The notes under the pieces are model-generated. The model worked only from the letters and a program-made list of their open reading frames with translations. It was not told the DNA's origin and did not search any database. Positions 38,080 through 46,956 of a DNA stretch of 64,000 nt are shown piece by piece. Position 1 is the first letter of the stretch; each line of letters opens with the position of its first letter. The stretch lies in assembly GCF_030505195.1 (NCBI RefSeq), contig NZ_CP129672.1, forward strand, positions 4,808,501-4,872,500, written 5' to 3'. Origin of the DNA: Comamonas testosteroni. GTDB lineage: Bacteria > Pseudomonadota > Gammaproteobacteria > Burkholderiales > Burkholderiaceae_C. A program made the position numbers and the translations under genes.

Positions 38080-40065
38080 ATGTCGTTGTTGAAACAACTT
38101 TTGATCAGCGTGACAGTGGCCATCGTGGCCATCCTGATTGGCACCCTGGCGTTCAGCATAGGTGCCGCGCGCCAGTATCTGGATGGGCAGTTGCAGTCCG
38201 AGAGCGAGAATGCCGCTTCGTCGCTGGCCTTGTCACTGTCGCAGCCGGCCAATCAGGACCCGGTCACCCAGGAGCTGCTGATGATGGCCTTGTTCGATGG
38301 CGGACAGTTCAAGCTGATTCGCCTGGCCTCGCCCGAGGGCGAAACCTTGTTCGAGCGCCGGCGCGACAAAGACATTACCGATAGTTCGGCCCCTGCTGCC
38401 AAGCTCAAAGACAGTGCTGCTCCGCCGTGGTTTGTTGAGATGCTGCCGCTGCGCTCGCCAAAGGCGGAGCGAGTGATCAGCGATGGCTGGAAGCAGGTCG
38501 GGCAATTGACGCTGGTTGTGGACAACAGCTATGCGAGCCAGGCACTGTGGGGCAGCAGCGTGCGCTTGGCAGGTGTGGTGGTGCTTGCCGGGTTGGCCTG
38601 GGCTTTCTTTGTAGTCTTGCTGTTCAGATGGTTTCGCAAGGTCTTGCAGCAGGAAATCTCGGCACAGGTTCAGGCAATTGGACGTCAGGCCGGCAGTGAG
38701 GTTCCGGCGAGGCCCGCCAGGGCCGCAGTGGCCGAGCTGGTGCCCGTACTCAGTGCCATTGCAGACACCCGAGAACGGGTTCAGGCTACGGCGCAGGAGC
38801 AGATGGAGCGTATCGAATCACTGGAGCTGGAGGTCAATCGTGATCCTGTTACTCAGCTGCCGAATCGCAAGTACTTTGTCAATGAGTTGCGCCGCGCGCT
38901 GAGCGGAGCTGATGGCGCTGCGCCACATGGCCATGTGATGCTGTTCAGGCAGCGTGATCTGCTGGCCTTGAATGCGCAGATGTCGCGCGTCAGTGCCGAT
39001 GCCTGGCTGGCAGCGATGGGCGAGCAGGTCAATCAGGTGTTGAAGAGTCATGCCGAGTGCAAGGCCCAGCTGGCCCGCCTCAATGGCTCGGACTTTGTGG
39101 TGCTCATGCCGGCCCTGGCGGGACCTCAGGCCATGTCTCTGGTGCAGCAGATCCGGCAGGTGCTGCTGTCCATGCGTGTGACCCTGAGCAGTGGTCAGTG
39201 GTGCCGCTGGAGCTTTGCCTTGACCGATTACTCGGCATCGAGCTCGGTGACCGGTGTGCTTGCACGGCTGGACTACGGTTTGATGCGCGCCGAGAGTTCG
39301 GGCCAGGCCGAGGTGGAATATGTGGCCTACGGGGATGACGAGGTGGTCTCCGATCTGGCCGGAGAGACCTTGTGGCGTCAGATGCTGATTGCGGCACTGG
39401 AAGCGCAGGATGCACTTTCCCTGTCCGTGCAGCCGCTGCAATTCAAGGGGCGCACCGGGGTGCAGGAGCGTGGCGAAGCGTCGCTCTCGCTGCGCACTGC
39501 TTCCGGCGAAACCTTGATGGGGTCGCTGTTCCTGCCGGTGGCCGTGCGTCTGGGCTTGTCGGCAGAGTTTGATTTGCGAGCAGTGGCTCTCGGTGCTGGG
39601 TGCCTTGAACAGAACGACTGCGAGCTGGTCATTCGAATCTCCTTGCCCTCGCTGGCCCAGCCCGACTTCCTGGGCCGCCTGCGTGAAGAGCTGAGTGCGC
39701 CGAAGTGGGGGCATCGCCTGTCCTTGCTCTGTCTGGAACTCGATGCCCATGGACTGACGGCCTACCCCGATGAGGTGGCCGAGTTCTGCCGGGCCATGGC
39801 ATTGGCCGGTGTCGGCGTCGGACTGCGTCGTCTGGATCAGCAACCCATGGGCCTGACCAAGCTCCACACCTTGCCGCTGCGCTATGTGAAGCTGGGCAGC
39901 GAGTTCTCGGAGCAGGCTGCTCAAAGCCCGGGTGCCCTGCATCTGCTGCAAGCCATTGTGGAGACCGCGACAGGGCTGGGGATTCAGGTGATCGTGAACG
40001 ATTCCGTCAATGCGGAAACCGCACAGCTGCTGCACAAGCACAATGCGCTGACGCTGGCGGCTTGA
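38080..40065 (+). CDS. lapD: LapD-like c-di-GMP receptor (degenerate GGDEF-EAL)
   Basis: LapD senses c-di-GMP in the cytosol and sequesters LapG in the periplasm. The 661 residues show a membrane segment (about 5-27), a periplasmic LapD/MoxY-type domain, a second membrane segment (about 158-182), a HAMP linker, a GGDEF-like domain whose motif is NGSDF near 335-339, and an EAL-like domain whose signature is lost (LSVQPLQFKG near 448). Neither enzymatic motif is intact, as expected for a receptor. It follows lapG by 65 bases and ends before a shared terminator. Confidence 0.94.
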   Translation: MSLLKQLLISVTVAIVAILIGTLAFSIGAARQYLDGQLQSESENAASSLALSLSQPANQDPVTQELLMMALFDGGQFKLIRLASPEGETLFERRRDKDITDSSAPAAKLKDSAAPPWFVEMLPLRSPKAERVISDGWKQVGQLTLVVDNSYASQALWGSSVRLAGVVVLAGLAWAFFVVLLFRWFRKVLQQEISAQVQAIGRQAGSEVPARPARAAVAELVPVLSAIADTRERVQATAQEQMERIESLELEVNRDPVTQLPNRKYFVNELRRALSGADGAAPHGHVMLFRQRDLLALNAQMSRVSADAWLAAMGEQVNQVLKSHAECKAQLARLNGSDFVVLMPALAGPQAMSLVQQIRQVLLSMRVTLSSGQWCRWSFALTDYSASSSVTGVLARLDYGLMRAESSGQAEVEYVAYGDDEVVSDLAGETLWRQMLIAALEAQDALSLSVQPLQFKGRTGVQERGEASLSLRTASGETLMGSLFLPVAVRLGLSAEFDLRAVALGAGCLEQNDCELVIRISLPSLAQPDFLGRLREELSAPKWGHRLSLLCLELDAHGLTAYPDEVAEFCRAMALAGVGVGLRRLDQQPMGLTKLHTLPLRYVKLGSEFSEQAAQSPGALHLLQAIVETATGLGIQVIVNDSVNAETAQLLHKHNALTLAA

Positions 40066-40090
40066 AACGGCGGGTCGTCCAAGTAAGGAA

Positions 40091-40117
40091 AAAAGGGGCG
40101 CACAAGGCGCCCCTTTT
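40091..40117. terminator. Bidirectional terminator between lapD and the symporter gene
   Basis: AAAAGGGGCGC (40091-40101) and GCGCCCCTTTT (40107-40117) form a perfect 11-bp stem with A/T runs on both sides. It serves the two convergent genes. Confidence 0.9.
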
Positions 40118-40133
40118 CATGGGTCAGCTGCTC

Positions 40134-41123
40134 TTAATGAGGCGCGCTCTCATCGGCAATCTGCACGCGCCTGGCATAGCGCTGTGCCAGCACGGCGCAG
40201 ACCATGAGCTGGATCTGGTGGAACAGCATCAGCGGCAGCACGATGGCGCCCACGGATGCGGCGGGAAAGAGCACATTGGCCATGGGAATGCCGCTGACCA
40301 TGCTTTTCTTGGAGCCGCAGAAGACCAGCGTGATCTCATCTTCCTTGCTGAAGCCCAGGCGACGTGCGCTCCAGGTGGTGATCAAGAGCACGGCTGCCAG
40401 CAAAATGCAGCACAGCACGATCAAGCCCAGCAGTGAGGGAATCGGCGTCTGCTTCCACAGGCCGCTGATGACCGCAGCGCTGAAGGCCGCGTAGACCACA
40501 AACAGGATGGAGCCCTGGTCCACCAGCTTGATGATGGAGGCGCGACGCTGCAGGAAGCCGCCGATCACGGGGCGCATCAGATGGCCGATGACAAAGGGCA
40601 ACAGCAGCGTCATGGCAATCTTGCCAATGGCATGCAATGCATCGCCGCCTTCCGCATTCTTGTGCAGGATCAGACTCACCAGAATCGGCGTGACCAGGAT
40701 TCCCAGCAAGGTGGAGGCCGATGCGCTGCACACGGCGGCAGGCACATTGCCGCGCGCCATGGAGGTGAAGGCAATCGCCGATTGCACCGTGGCGGGCAGG
40801 GTGCAAAGAAACAGCACGCCGATATACATCTCGGTGGTGACCAGGGGCGAGAGCACCGGGCGCAGTGCCAGCCCCAGCAAGGGGAACAGCACAAAGGTGG
40901 CGATGAAGATCCAGATATGCAGGCGCCAGTGACCTATGCCTGCCAGGATGGCCTGGCGCGAGAGTTTGGCGCCATGCAGAAAGAACAGCAGGCTGACGAT
41001 GCCTGTAGTGACAAGCTCCACATATTTGGCCAACTGGCCGGATGCAGGCACAAAACTGGCGAGGACGACGGTGGCAATCAGTGCCAGCGTGAAGTTATCG
41101 GGGACAAAGCGGGGGCGAGACAT
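40134..41123 (-). CDS. Bile acid:sodium symporter family transporter
   Basis: The 329-residue inner-membrane protein has about ten hydrophobic segments and belongs to the SBF/YfeH-like branch of the bile-acid:Na+ symporter superfamily. CTLPATVQSAIAFTSMARGN and GSKKSMVSGIPMANVLFP match the two crossover helices of the fold. I start at the ATG at 41123 (MSRPRF); the longer frame adds a hydrophilic N-terminus unlike the family. Substrate is unknown. It is divergent from a LysR-type gene about 120 bases away, which probably regulates it. Confidence 0.88.
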   Translation of the reverse strand: MSRPRFVPDNFTLALIATVVLASFVPASGQLAKYVELVTTGIVSLLFFLHGAKLSRQAILAGIGHWRLHIWIFIATFVLFPLLGLALRPVLSPLVTTEMYIGVLFLCTLPATVQSAIAFTSMARGNVPAAVCSASASTLLGILVTPILVSLILHKNAEGGDALHAIGKIAMTLLLPFVIGHLMRPVIGGFLQRRASIIKLVDQGSILFVVYAAFSAAVISGLWKQTPIPSLLGLIVLCCILLAAVLLITTWSARRLGFSKEDEITLVFCGSKKSMVSGIPMANVLFPAASVGAIVLPLMLFHQIQLMVCAVLAQRYARRVQIADESAPH

Positions 41124-41242
41124 ATTCTTGAACTGAAGCCATCCATGCAAGGCACCGGGCTGGTGCGCGATGGCTGCGTATTGGACACGCAATCCATTTA
41201 AAAGAGAAATGGATTTATTCGATAGTCCTATAATTTTTTGAT

Positions 41243-42175
41243 ATGAATATCAGCCTGCGCCAACTGCGTGCCTTTGTGGCAGTGGCTCAAAGCAGCAGCT
41301 TCAGCCGCGCTGCCGATGCCTTGGCATTGACCCAGCCTGCCGTCAGCCGCAATGTGACGGACCTGGAGCAGGCCATGGGTTTGCTTTTGCTGCATCGAAC
41401 CACGCGTGAGGTGGAGCTGACCGAGGCAGGCCGTCTGCTGCTGGGCAATCTCTCGCGCGTGCTCGAGGATCTCGATGCCTGCCTGCTCGAAGTGCAAGGC
41501 CTGGCGACGCAGCGCAAGGGCCGCGTGAAGGTGGCCAGCAGTCCCACGCTTTCCGCCAACCTGCTGCCGCAGTGCATTGCGCGTGGCAGACAGCAGTCGC
41601 CGGGCGTCAATATCCAGCTGCTCGATCGCATTCAAAGCGATGTGCTGCTCAGCGTGCGCAGCGGGGAGGTGGATTTCGGAGTGGTGATCGACCCATCCGA
41701 GAAACAGGATCTGCATGCACAGACCATCCTGACCGAGCCTTTTTGTCTGGTCTGCCTTTCCTCGCATGGCCTGGCGCGCAAGAAAGAGGTGCACTGGGCC
41801 CAGCTGGCGGGCGAATCCCTGGTGCTGCTCGATCATGCATCAGGCAGCCGCCGCCTGATCGATGCGGCACTGCAGGTGCATGGCGCGGCTGCATCGGTGG
41901 TGCAGGAGGTGGGGCATACGGCCACCATCTACAGCATGGTGCAGCAAGGTCTGGGTTTGAGCGTGGTGCCGCGTCTCGCCATTCCCTCGGCCTGGGCGGC
42001 TCGGACTGCAACGACAGCGGCAGCTGGCAGTGCCGCCTTGGTCAGCCGTCCCCTGGTGCCCAAGGTGCAGCGCAGCATCATGCTGGTCAAGCGCCAGCAG
42101 CGTGAGCTATCGCCTGTCGCGCATCTGGTCTGGGATCTGATTGCAGAGGAGGCGGTCGGTCTGCTGGGCGAATAG
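41243..42175 (+). CDS. LysR-family transcriptional regulator
   Basis: The 310-residue protein has the N-terminal winged helix-turn-helix of LysR proteins (LRQLRAFVAVAQSSSFSRAADALALTQPAVSRNV) and a C-terminal effector-binding domain. It is divergent from the symporter gene, the usual arrangement for a LysR regulator and its target; the operator should lie in 41124-41242. The effector is unknown. The ATG at 41243 begins the family-typical MNISLRQLRAF. Confidence 0.93.
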   Translation: MNISLRQLRAFVAVAQSSSFSRAADALALTQPAVSRNVTDLEQAMGLLLLHRTTREVELTEAGRLLLGNLSRVLEDLDACLLEVQGLATQRKGRVKVASSPTLSANLLPQCIARGRQQSPGVNIQLLDRIQSDVLLSVRSGEVDFGVVIDPSEKQDLHAQTILTEPFCLVCLSSHGLARKKEVHWAQLAGESLVLLDHASGSRRLIDAALQVHGAAASVVQEVGHTATIYSMVQQGLGLSVVPRLAIPSAWAARTATTAAAGSAALVSRPLVPKVQRSIMLVKRQQRELSPVAHLVWDLIAEEAVGLLGE

Positions 42176-42179
42176 AGGG

Positions 42180-42497
42180 TCAGGGCCTGAGCACGATGCG
42201 TGAATCGATCACCAGCCCTTGCGGTTGCGGCGCGACATATACCGGCTGGGGCGGGGCTACGTAAACCGGTTGTGGCGCATAGTAGGCCTCAGGACGGTTT
42301 CTGCACTTGCGCTTTTCCTTGTACTCGCCATTGCTCTTCCACTTGCGCTGCACTTTGCAGTGGCCGTCCCAGTACTCCTCCTTGTGCTCGCGCTTGTGGT
42401 GATGGTGGTGATGGCGGTCATGTGCCTGGCTGCTCAGTGGCGTGGCAATCAGCACCACAGGCAGGCAGATGGAAACAAGAGCAAGGATTTTCTTCAT
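42180..42497 (-). CDS. Small exported His-rich protein
   Basis: The 105-residue product starts MKKILALVSICLPVVLIATP and has a signal peptide cleaved near SSQA. A run of His (HDRHHHHHHKREHK) follows, then a short Cys-containing basic region and a Pro/Val/Tyr-rich end (YAPQPVYVAPPQPVYVAPQP). It is probably periplasmic or surface-associated. The His run could bind metal or be structural; I do not recognise a characterised family. It ends five bases from the LysR gene stop, convergent with it. The start at 42497 is chosen because the signal peptide begins there. Confidence 0.8.
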   Translation of the reverse strand: MKKILALVSICLPVVLIATPLSSQAHDRHHHHHHKREHKEEYWDGHCKVQRKWKSNGEYKEKRKCRNRPEAYYAPQPVYVAPPQPVYVAPQPQGLVIDSRIVLRP

Positions 42498-43381
42498 TGT
42501 GGGTGGGGCAGTCCATGACCCGAGCCATGGACGCATCGGTTTCAAACGCTGCGAGCATAAGCGCAATGCACCGAAGAGACTGTATCAATTCATGAGCAAG
42601 ATTTGTCCTGTGGCTGTGCGCTGGAGGGGAATGAGGTGCAGGTTCTTATAAAAAAGAGAGCAGCTTGCGCCTGAAGAATAAGGAACTTGAAATGATTTCT
42701 ATCTGAAATTAAGTAAATTCAAGTGAAGTAAGCTACTAAAAAAATAGCTTTTCAATGGATGGCTGCTTTGATCTGGACCGTGGTAGATGCAGCCCTTGAA
42801 TGCCATGGCTTCAAGGCTCGGACATTGATCTCGCAAACCGGCGCAGGAATTGGCTGCGTTTCGTAAGACCGCTTCGGGCTGGGCCGGATCGCAGATTTCC
42901 TCTCAAGGCATGTCTGCGTCCGAAGAGGCTTCGACAGCCGGATTGCAAGCCTGGGCCGTGGCGGCTGCTTTCTGGGCAGACGCTTCCGGATGGTGTTGCC
43001 TTGGTCGCTGTAGCTGGCGCGCGCTGGCAAAAGATGGCTCCGCTCTGGTGCCGTCTATCGCCGGATCAATGGCTCCATAAGGGACTGATCCCGTGTGCCT
43101 GGCGTTCCCACCGGCAAGCCGGGCAGGCAGAGCCTGAATGTCTTCTGTCGATGGGCACCTGGCACAGTCTGGCAGATGCGGCTGCTGCCCAGGCCGCCCA
43201 GGCAGGCCTGGGAGCTGTGCCGGAGTTTCTTTGGGCAGCAATGTTCGCCGCGGCCCCGTTGGCAGCGATTGAGCCGTAGCTTCAGATTCAGCCTCGTCTG
43301 CTGCTTTGTCCCATGTCATTTCACGAGATGGTGGAGAATTCGTACCGACCCTGTCCAATCTGAGCAGGGAAGCTGCAGGCA
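42498..43381. other. About 880 bases without a convincing gene
   Basis: An open frame on the plus strand (about 42800-43279, 159 codons) has ordinary composition but no recognisable family, a poor start and competing frames, so I do not call it. A small hairpin with A-rich loop (AAGCTA/TAGCTT, 42729-42750) resembles short repeats I associate with Comamonadaceae intergenic regions. The promoter of the diguanylate cyclase gene should be near the right end. Confidence 0.4.
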
Positions 43382-44998
43382 ATGCAAAAGTGCCATTCTT
43401 GCCAGGTTGACGATGAGAGGAATGTTCAGGTGTGGTGTCGAAAGAACAAGAGGGAGGGCGGCGTCACCAGTCGTGATGGCGTGTGCAAAGTTCTGGCTGC
43501 CAAGCGAGATGCTCAGCTGGCGACCAGTCTGTTGCTGGTAATCTGGGTCTCTGTACTGGTGGCTACCAGCTGGCAAATCGGGTCGGCGCATCAGCGCACC
43601 CTGAGCGAGATTGATACCAACAACCGCAATCTTGCACAGACGCTGAACACCTATGCCGAGGGCGTCTTCACCCAGAGTTCCATGCTGCTGCTCGGCATGC
43701 TTGAGCGCCTGGAGGTGGAGGGCGCCACGCCTGAGCATCTGATCCGCATGCAGCAACTGGTCGGTCGCCAGGAACATCTGTTTTCCCAGCTCAATGAACT
43801 GCTCGTCATCGATGCGAGCGGTAAATGGCTCATGTCATCGAGAGGGGAATTTTTCGACGGGGCGAACAGTGCTGACCGTCGCTTTTTTTCATATCACCGC
43901 GATAACCCGTCGCACGAGATCTTCATCGGTGCGCCCATACGCAGTCGTTCTACAGGTGAATGGGTGCTGACCATCAGCCGGCGATTTGATAGCAAAGAGG
44001 GTGACTTTGCCGGGGTCATCGTTGTCGTGCTGGGGATAGAGAACTTTCTGCACTTGTTCGGCAAGATCGATGTCGGCGAGCAAGGGTCTATTGGACTGGC
44101 AACCACCAGCGGACAGTTGCTGGTGCGCTATCCATTTCGTGAGCAGGATCTTGGGCGCGACTTCTCTCGTTCCCCCAACTTTCTGCGCTACCACTCAAAC
44201 CTGAAATCCGGCACGGCGTCCTTTGAGTCCGGCATAGATGGAACGGAAAGGCTATATGCCTTCAGGAGCAATGATCGTTATCCCATTTTCACGGTGGTGG
44301 CCCGGGGGCGGTATGAGGCACTGCAAGCCTGGCGAAGCCAGGCGCTGCTGACGGCAGGTGTGGTGCTAGGTCTGCTGGCAGTTGTCACACTGATAGGCTG
44401 GCGCCTGATTCAGGTCATCCGGCAGCGTGCGCAGGCAGAGACATCCCTGATGGCAGTGCGTGAGAAGTTACTGGATGCCAACCTCGAACTGGAGCGGCTG
44501 GCCACCCAGGATTCGTTGACAGGGCTGGCGAACCGGCGTCGCTTCGACGAGGTACTGCAACTGGAGGTCCGCCGTGCCGCACGCGAGGGGACGGTGCTCT
44601 CGCTTTTGCTCATCGATCTGGATCATTTCAAGGGCTTCAATGACCGCTATGGTCATGTCGCCGGCGATGAATGCCTGAAAGCGGTGTCGCGGCAGTTGGA
44701 GCTGTCGGCCAAGCGCTCAGGGGATCTGGCCGCACGTTACGGCGGGGAGGAACTTGCCATCATTCTTCCCAATACCGCGCTGGAGGGGGCCCTGCGGGTT
44801 GCCGAGGAGTTGCTGAAGTGCATACGAGGACTCGGCATTGCCCATGAGTCCAGCCAATTCGGCCATGTCACTGTGAGCATAGGAGCTGCAAGCATGCAGG
44901 GCAGGCATGAACTGGCGAGTCCGCTGTATCTGGTTGAAGCGGCCGATCAAGCCCTGTATCGGGCCAAGGCGGCTGGGCGCAATCGTGCCGAGTGCTGA
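43382..44998 (+). CDS. Membrane-bound diguanylate cyclase with periplasmic sensor
   Basis: The 538-residue protein makes c-di-GMP from GTP. An N-terminal membrane segment (about 46-66) is followed by a periplasmic double-PAS/dCache-like domain (about 67-330), a second membrane segment (about 335-355) and a GGDEF domain. The active-site motif is GGEEL near 454, which is competent, and DxLTGLANRR starts the domain. An inhibitory-site RxxD is not obvious. The start is uncertain because the first 40 residues are hydrophilic and the ribosome site is weak. It is 3.3 kb from lapD and could feed that receptor, but the link is only proximity. Confidence 0.93.
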   Translation: MQKCHSCQVDDERNVQVWCRKNKREGGVTSRDGVCKVLAAKRDAQLATSLLLVIWVSVLVATSWQIGSAHQRTLSEIDTNNRNLAQTLNTYAEGVFTQSSMLLLGMLERLEVEGATPEHLIRMQQLVGRQEHLFSQLNELLVIDASGKWLMSSRGEFFDGANSADRRFFSYHRDNPSHEIFIGAPIRSRSTGEWVLTISRRFDSKEGDFAGVIVVVLGIENFLHLFGKIDVGEQGSIGLATTSGQLLVRYPFREQDLGRDFSRSPNFLRYHSNLKSGTASFESGIDGTERLYAFRSNDRYPIFTVVARGRYEALQAWRSQALLTAGVVLGLLAVVTLIGWRLIQVIRQRAQAETSLMAVREKLLDANLELERLATQDSLTGLANRRRFDEVLQLEVRRAAREGTVLSLLLIDLDHFKGFNDRYGHVAGDECLKAVSRQLELSAKRSGDLAARYGGEELAIILPNTALEGALRVAEELLKCIRGLGIAHESSQFGHVTVSIGAASMQGRHELASPLYLVEAADQALYRAKAAGRNRAEC

Positions 44999-45962
44999 GC
45001 TGTCGGAGCTGGTCTCTTGGATCCTTTGACGACCTTCAAGCAATCTGAGGGCGCGAGCCGTCATTTCGAATCCGTAGTCTTGCCAAAGGGGAACCTTGCC
45101 TGGAGGTGTCTGTCGAGCCATGGCCAGGAGATCCGGCATGTCCGCAACCACGCAGGACGCAGCAAAAGCACCGAAGCCGGCTAGCGAATTTCTGCGAATT
45201 TCTGGCGTGTTCCGTCTTCGGCAAAGCCTGCTGGATGGCATCTCCAAGAGGCTCTTGTGCTCGGACTGGGCGGCAATGACCGTTGCTGATCTTCCGGATG
45301 TCCACCGGAGCAGCCAATCCCTGAAGCGCAATGCTCCGAGCAAGACCTGCTGATGGGAAGCACCGCGCTTGCCAATGTCGGTGAACTCATTCAGCAAGCA
45401 AGTGCTGCGCGCTCGCAAGAACCTCACGCAGGCAAAGCATATCGTGCGATGGGGTGAGTGACGCTTGAACACTGGTGCCCGCGAAGGCAGGTTGGCCTAT
45501 CGCATGACTCACGACACGGCCTCATACAGATGCATTGTTGATGCTGGCTCTGAAGGCTATGAGCGGCATCGACGCCAGTGCTATGTGCTGGAAGGTCGAA
45601 GATCCACAAGGAAGTTCAACACTTGCAGCGGTGGGCTGGAGCTGGGATGAGGCCGGCGATAGCAACGCCACCCATGACTGGTGGCGGACTTTGTGCATGC
45701 CTGATGCCAGGCTGGTCAGGCCAGATGTGGGAATCTCAAGCAGATGGCGTGAGAGTGCTCCAGCGATCCATGTCGACACGCGCTGAAAGCAGCGCGAGCA
45801 TCGAAGAGTCAGAGCTGACCGCTGCGATCTGGATCGGGTGCAGGCAGGGCTTGCAATTGAGCTGCAGGCTGGGTGCTTGCGCGGTCCCGTGATCCTGCAA
45901 CTGGCATAAGCCCCATGTCAGGGCTGGTGGCCGTCGTAGCGCACCATGTCAACCGCTGAGGT
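44999..45962. other. About 960 bases with only broken frames
   Basis: No frame of normal quality spans this gap. On the minus strand several protein-like pieces follow one another in different frames (for example DLLAMARQTPPGKVPLW near 45070-45130, and pieces near 45230-45360 and 45522-45780), interrupted by stops. This looks like a decayed gene or genes, but I cannot name the parent family. Confidence 0.35.
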
Positions 45963-46226
45963 TTAGTGACGGCGCTGCTGCGGCGCAGGGTTGCTGTTGT
46001 TGGAACGCTCGATATGACGGAAGGTCAGGCGACCCTTGTTCAGATCATAGGGAGACATCTCCAGCGTTACCTTGTCGCCTGCCAGCACGCGAATACGGTG
46101 CTTGCGCATCTTGCCGCCGGAATAGGCAATCAGCTGGTGGCCGTTGTCCAGCGTCACACGAAAGCGGGCGTCCGGCAAAACCTCGTCCACTCTGCCTTGC
46201 ATTTCAATCAATTCTTCTTTGGCCAA
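45963..46226 (-). CDS. infA: Translation initiation factor IF-1, TTG start
   Basis: IF-1 is an S1/OB-fold protein that binds the A site of the 30S subunit at initiation. The 87-residue sequence ([22 protein letters not shown]...) is clearly IF-1, with a C-terminal extension ([15 protein letters not shown]) beyond the usual 72 residues. The start codon is TTG at 46226-46224, with AAGGA upstream at good distance. Burkholderiales often carry two infA copies, one in the ribosomal operon and one elsewhere; this is the second type. It follows a small conserved-looking gene by 23 bases and is likely co-transcribed with it. Confidence 0.95.
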   Translation of the reverse strand: MAKEELIEMQGRVDEVLPDARFRVTLDNGHQLIAYSGGKMRKHRIRVLAGDKVTLEMSPYDLNKGRLTFRHIERSNNSNPAPQQRRH

Positions 46227-46249
46227 AATATTTCCTTTCTACAAAGAGG

Positions 46250-46468
46250 TCAGTTCAATTGGTTGTCCAGCACCATGCTGCGCCCCTCGGCGAGGGCATA
46301 TTTGCTGGCCATATCTGGGGTGTCGAACTGGCGGATAAACCTGAAAATCCGGTCATAGGTTCCGCGTCGGATGGAAACCGCTGCAGCAATCTTGCCGGAG
46401 TGAGTCATTTGGGTGAGGGCAGTCACAATGTAGTTGCCGACACGCTCTGTGATTTGTTCTGTGCGCAT
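46250..46468 (-). CDS. Small conserved-looking protein upstream of infA
   Basis: The 72-residue product (MRTEQITERVGNYIVTALTQM...) is mostly helical and soluble with no motif I recognise. It has good coding character and lies 23 bases upstream of infA on the same strand, so an operon is likely. No clear ribosome site precedes the ATG. Confidence 0.6.
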   Translation of the reverse strand: MRTEQITERVGNYIVTALTQMTHSGKIAAAVSIRRGTYDRIFRFIRQFDTPDMASKYALAEGRSMVLDNQLN

Positions 46469-46747
46469 ATCGAGTCAACGGGCGGCAAAAAACCCAGGGC
46501 AGGGCGTGCCGACCAATGAAAAATGAAGGAATCCAGCTCTAATGAGCCAGGATCAAATAAGCCAGCCGCTTGCGGGTGACTTATGCTTCTTGCCATGGAG
46601 TGCTTTGGCTGTATGGATCCAAGCGTGGGCAACGTGAGAACTGCCTGAGAGATGCTGCGTAGGGCAAGTGCCACGCAGTAATCCTCCAATTATAAAGCAT
46701 TGTTCTTTTATGAGCAAATTGTGATGAAACCGAGGCGCAGCAAAAGA
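46469..46747. other. Non-coding gap between the infA operon and the prophage edge
   Basis: I see no gene. A hairpin (CTGCGT...ACGCAG, 46655-46678, with inner GGCA/TGCC) is present. The promoter of the minus-strand infA operon should be here. Confidence 0.4.
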
Positions 46748-46781
46748 AAAAGTCCCAGGCACGCAAGAACCTGGGGCTTTT
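46748..46781 (-). terminator. Terminator of the interrupted host tRNA gene
   Basis: AAAAGTCCCAGG (46748-46759) pairs with CCTGGGGCTTTT (46770-46781), and the minus strand continues with a T-rich tail. It sits four bases after the 3' end of the tRNA remnant, where a tRNA terminator is expected. Confidence 0.75.
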
Positions 46782-46785
46782 ATCC

Positions 46786-46810
46786 TGGTGCCGCAGAGAT
46801 GAATCGAACG
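46786..46810 (-). other. Prophage attachment core: 3' end of a tRNA gene
   Basis: On the minus strand this reads GTTCGATTC, then an acceptor-like segment ending in GCGGCA and an encoded CCA. It has the T-loop and acceptor 3' strand of a tRNA, but the sequence to the right does not complete the T stem or the rest of a tRNA. This is the expected left junction when a phage integrates into the 3' part of a tRNA gene. The intact tRNA should lie at the far right end of the element, beyond this window. Confidence 0.7.
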
Positions 46811-46918
46811 CTTGTGCGGAGCTGTGCAATAGATGCATAAATGTTAATTAAATCAACATGTTATGAGTGTTGAAAAATTGGTATAGTGCGATGAATGCGA
46901 GGTTTTGAACAGAAGTTC

Positions 46919-46943
46919 TACCCATTCCTACCCACTTTTACCC
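46919..46943 (+). repeat. Three TACCC repeats spaced exactly 10 bp
   Basis: TACCC starts at 46919, 46929 and 46939, just upstream of the integrase gene and about 110 bases inside the attachment core. Spacing of one helical turn suggests side-by-side protein binding, as for excisionase or integrase arm sites. Confidence 0.6.
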
Positions 46944-46956
46944 GTTTTTTTTGCCC

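Noticed and set aside
42800..43279. 159-codon frame between the His-rich protein gene and the cyclase gene
   Set aside because: No recognisable family, poor start, competing frames on both strands; left as unassigned.
44717..45472. 251-codon minus-strand frame
   Set aside because: One third of it is antisense to the conserved GGDEF domain. The remainder may be part of a decayed gene but not an intact one.
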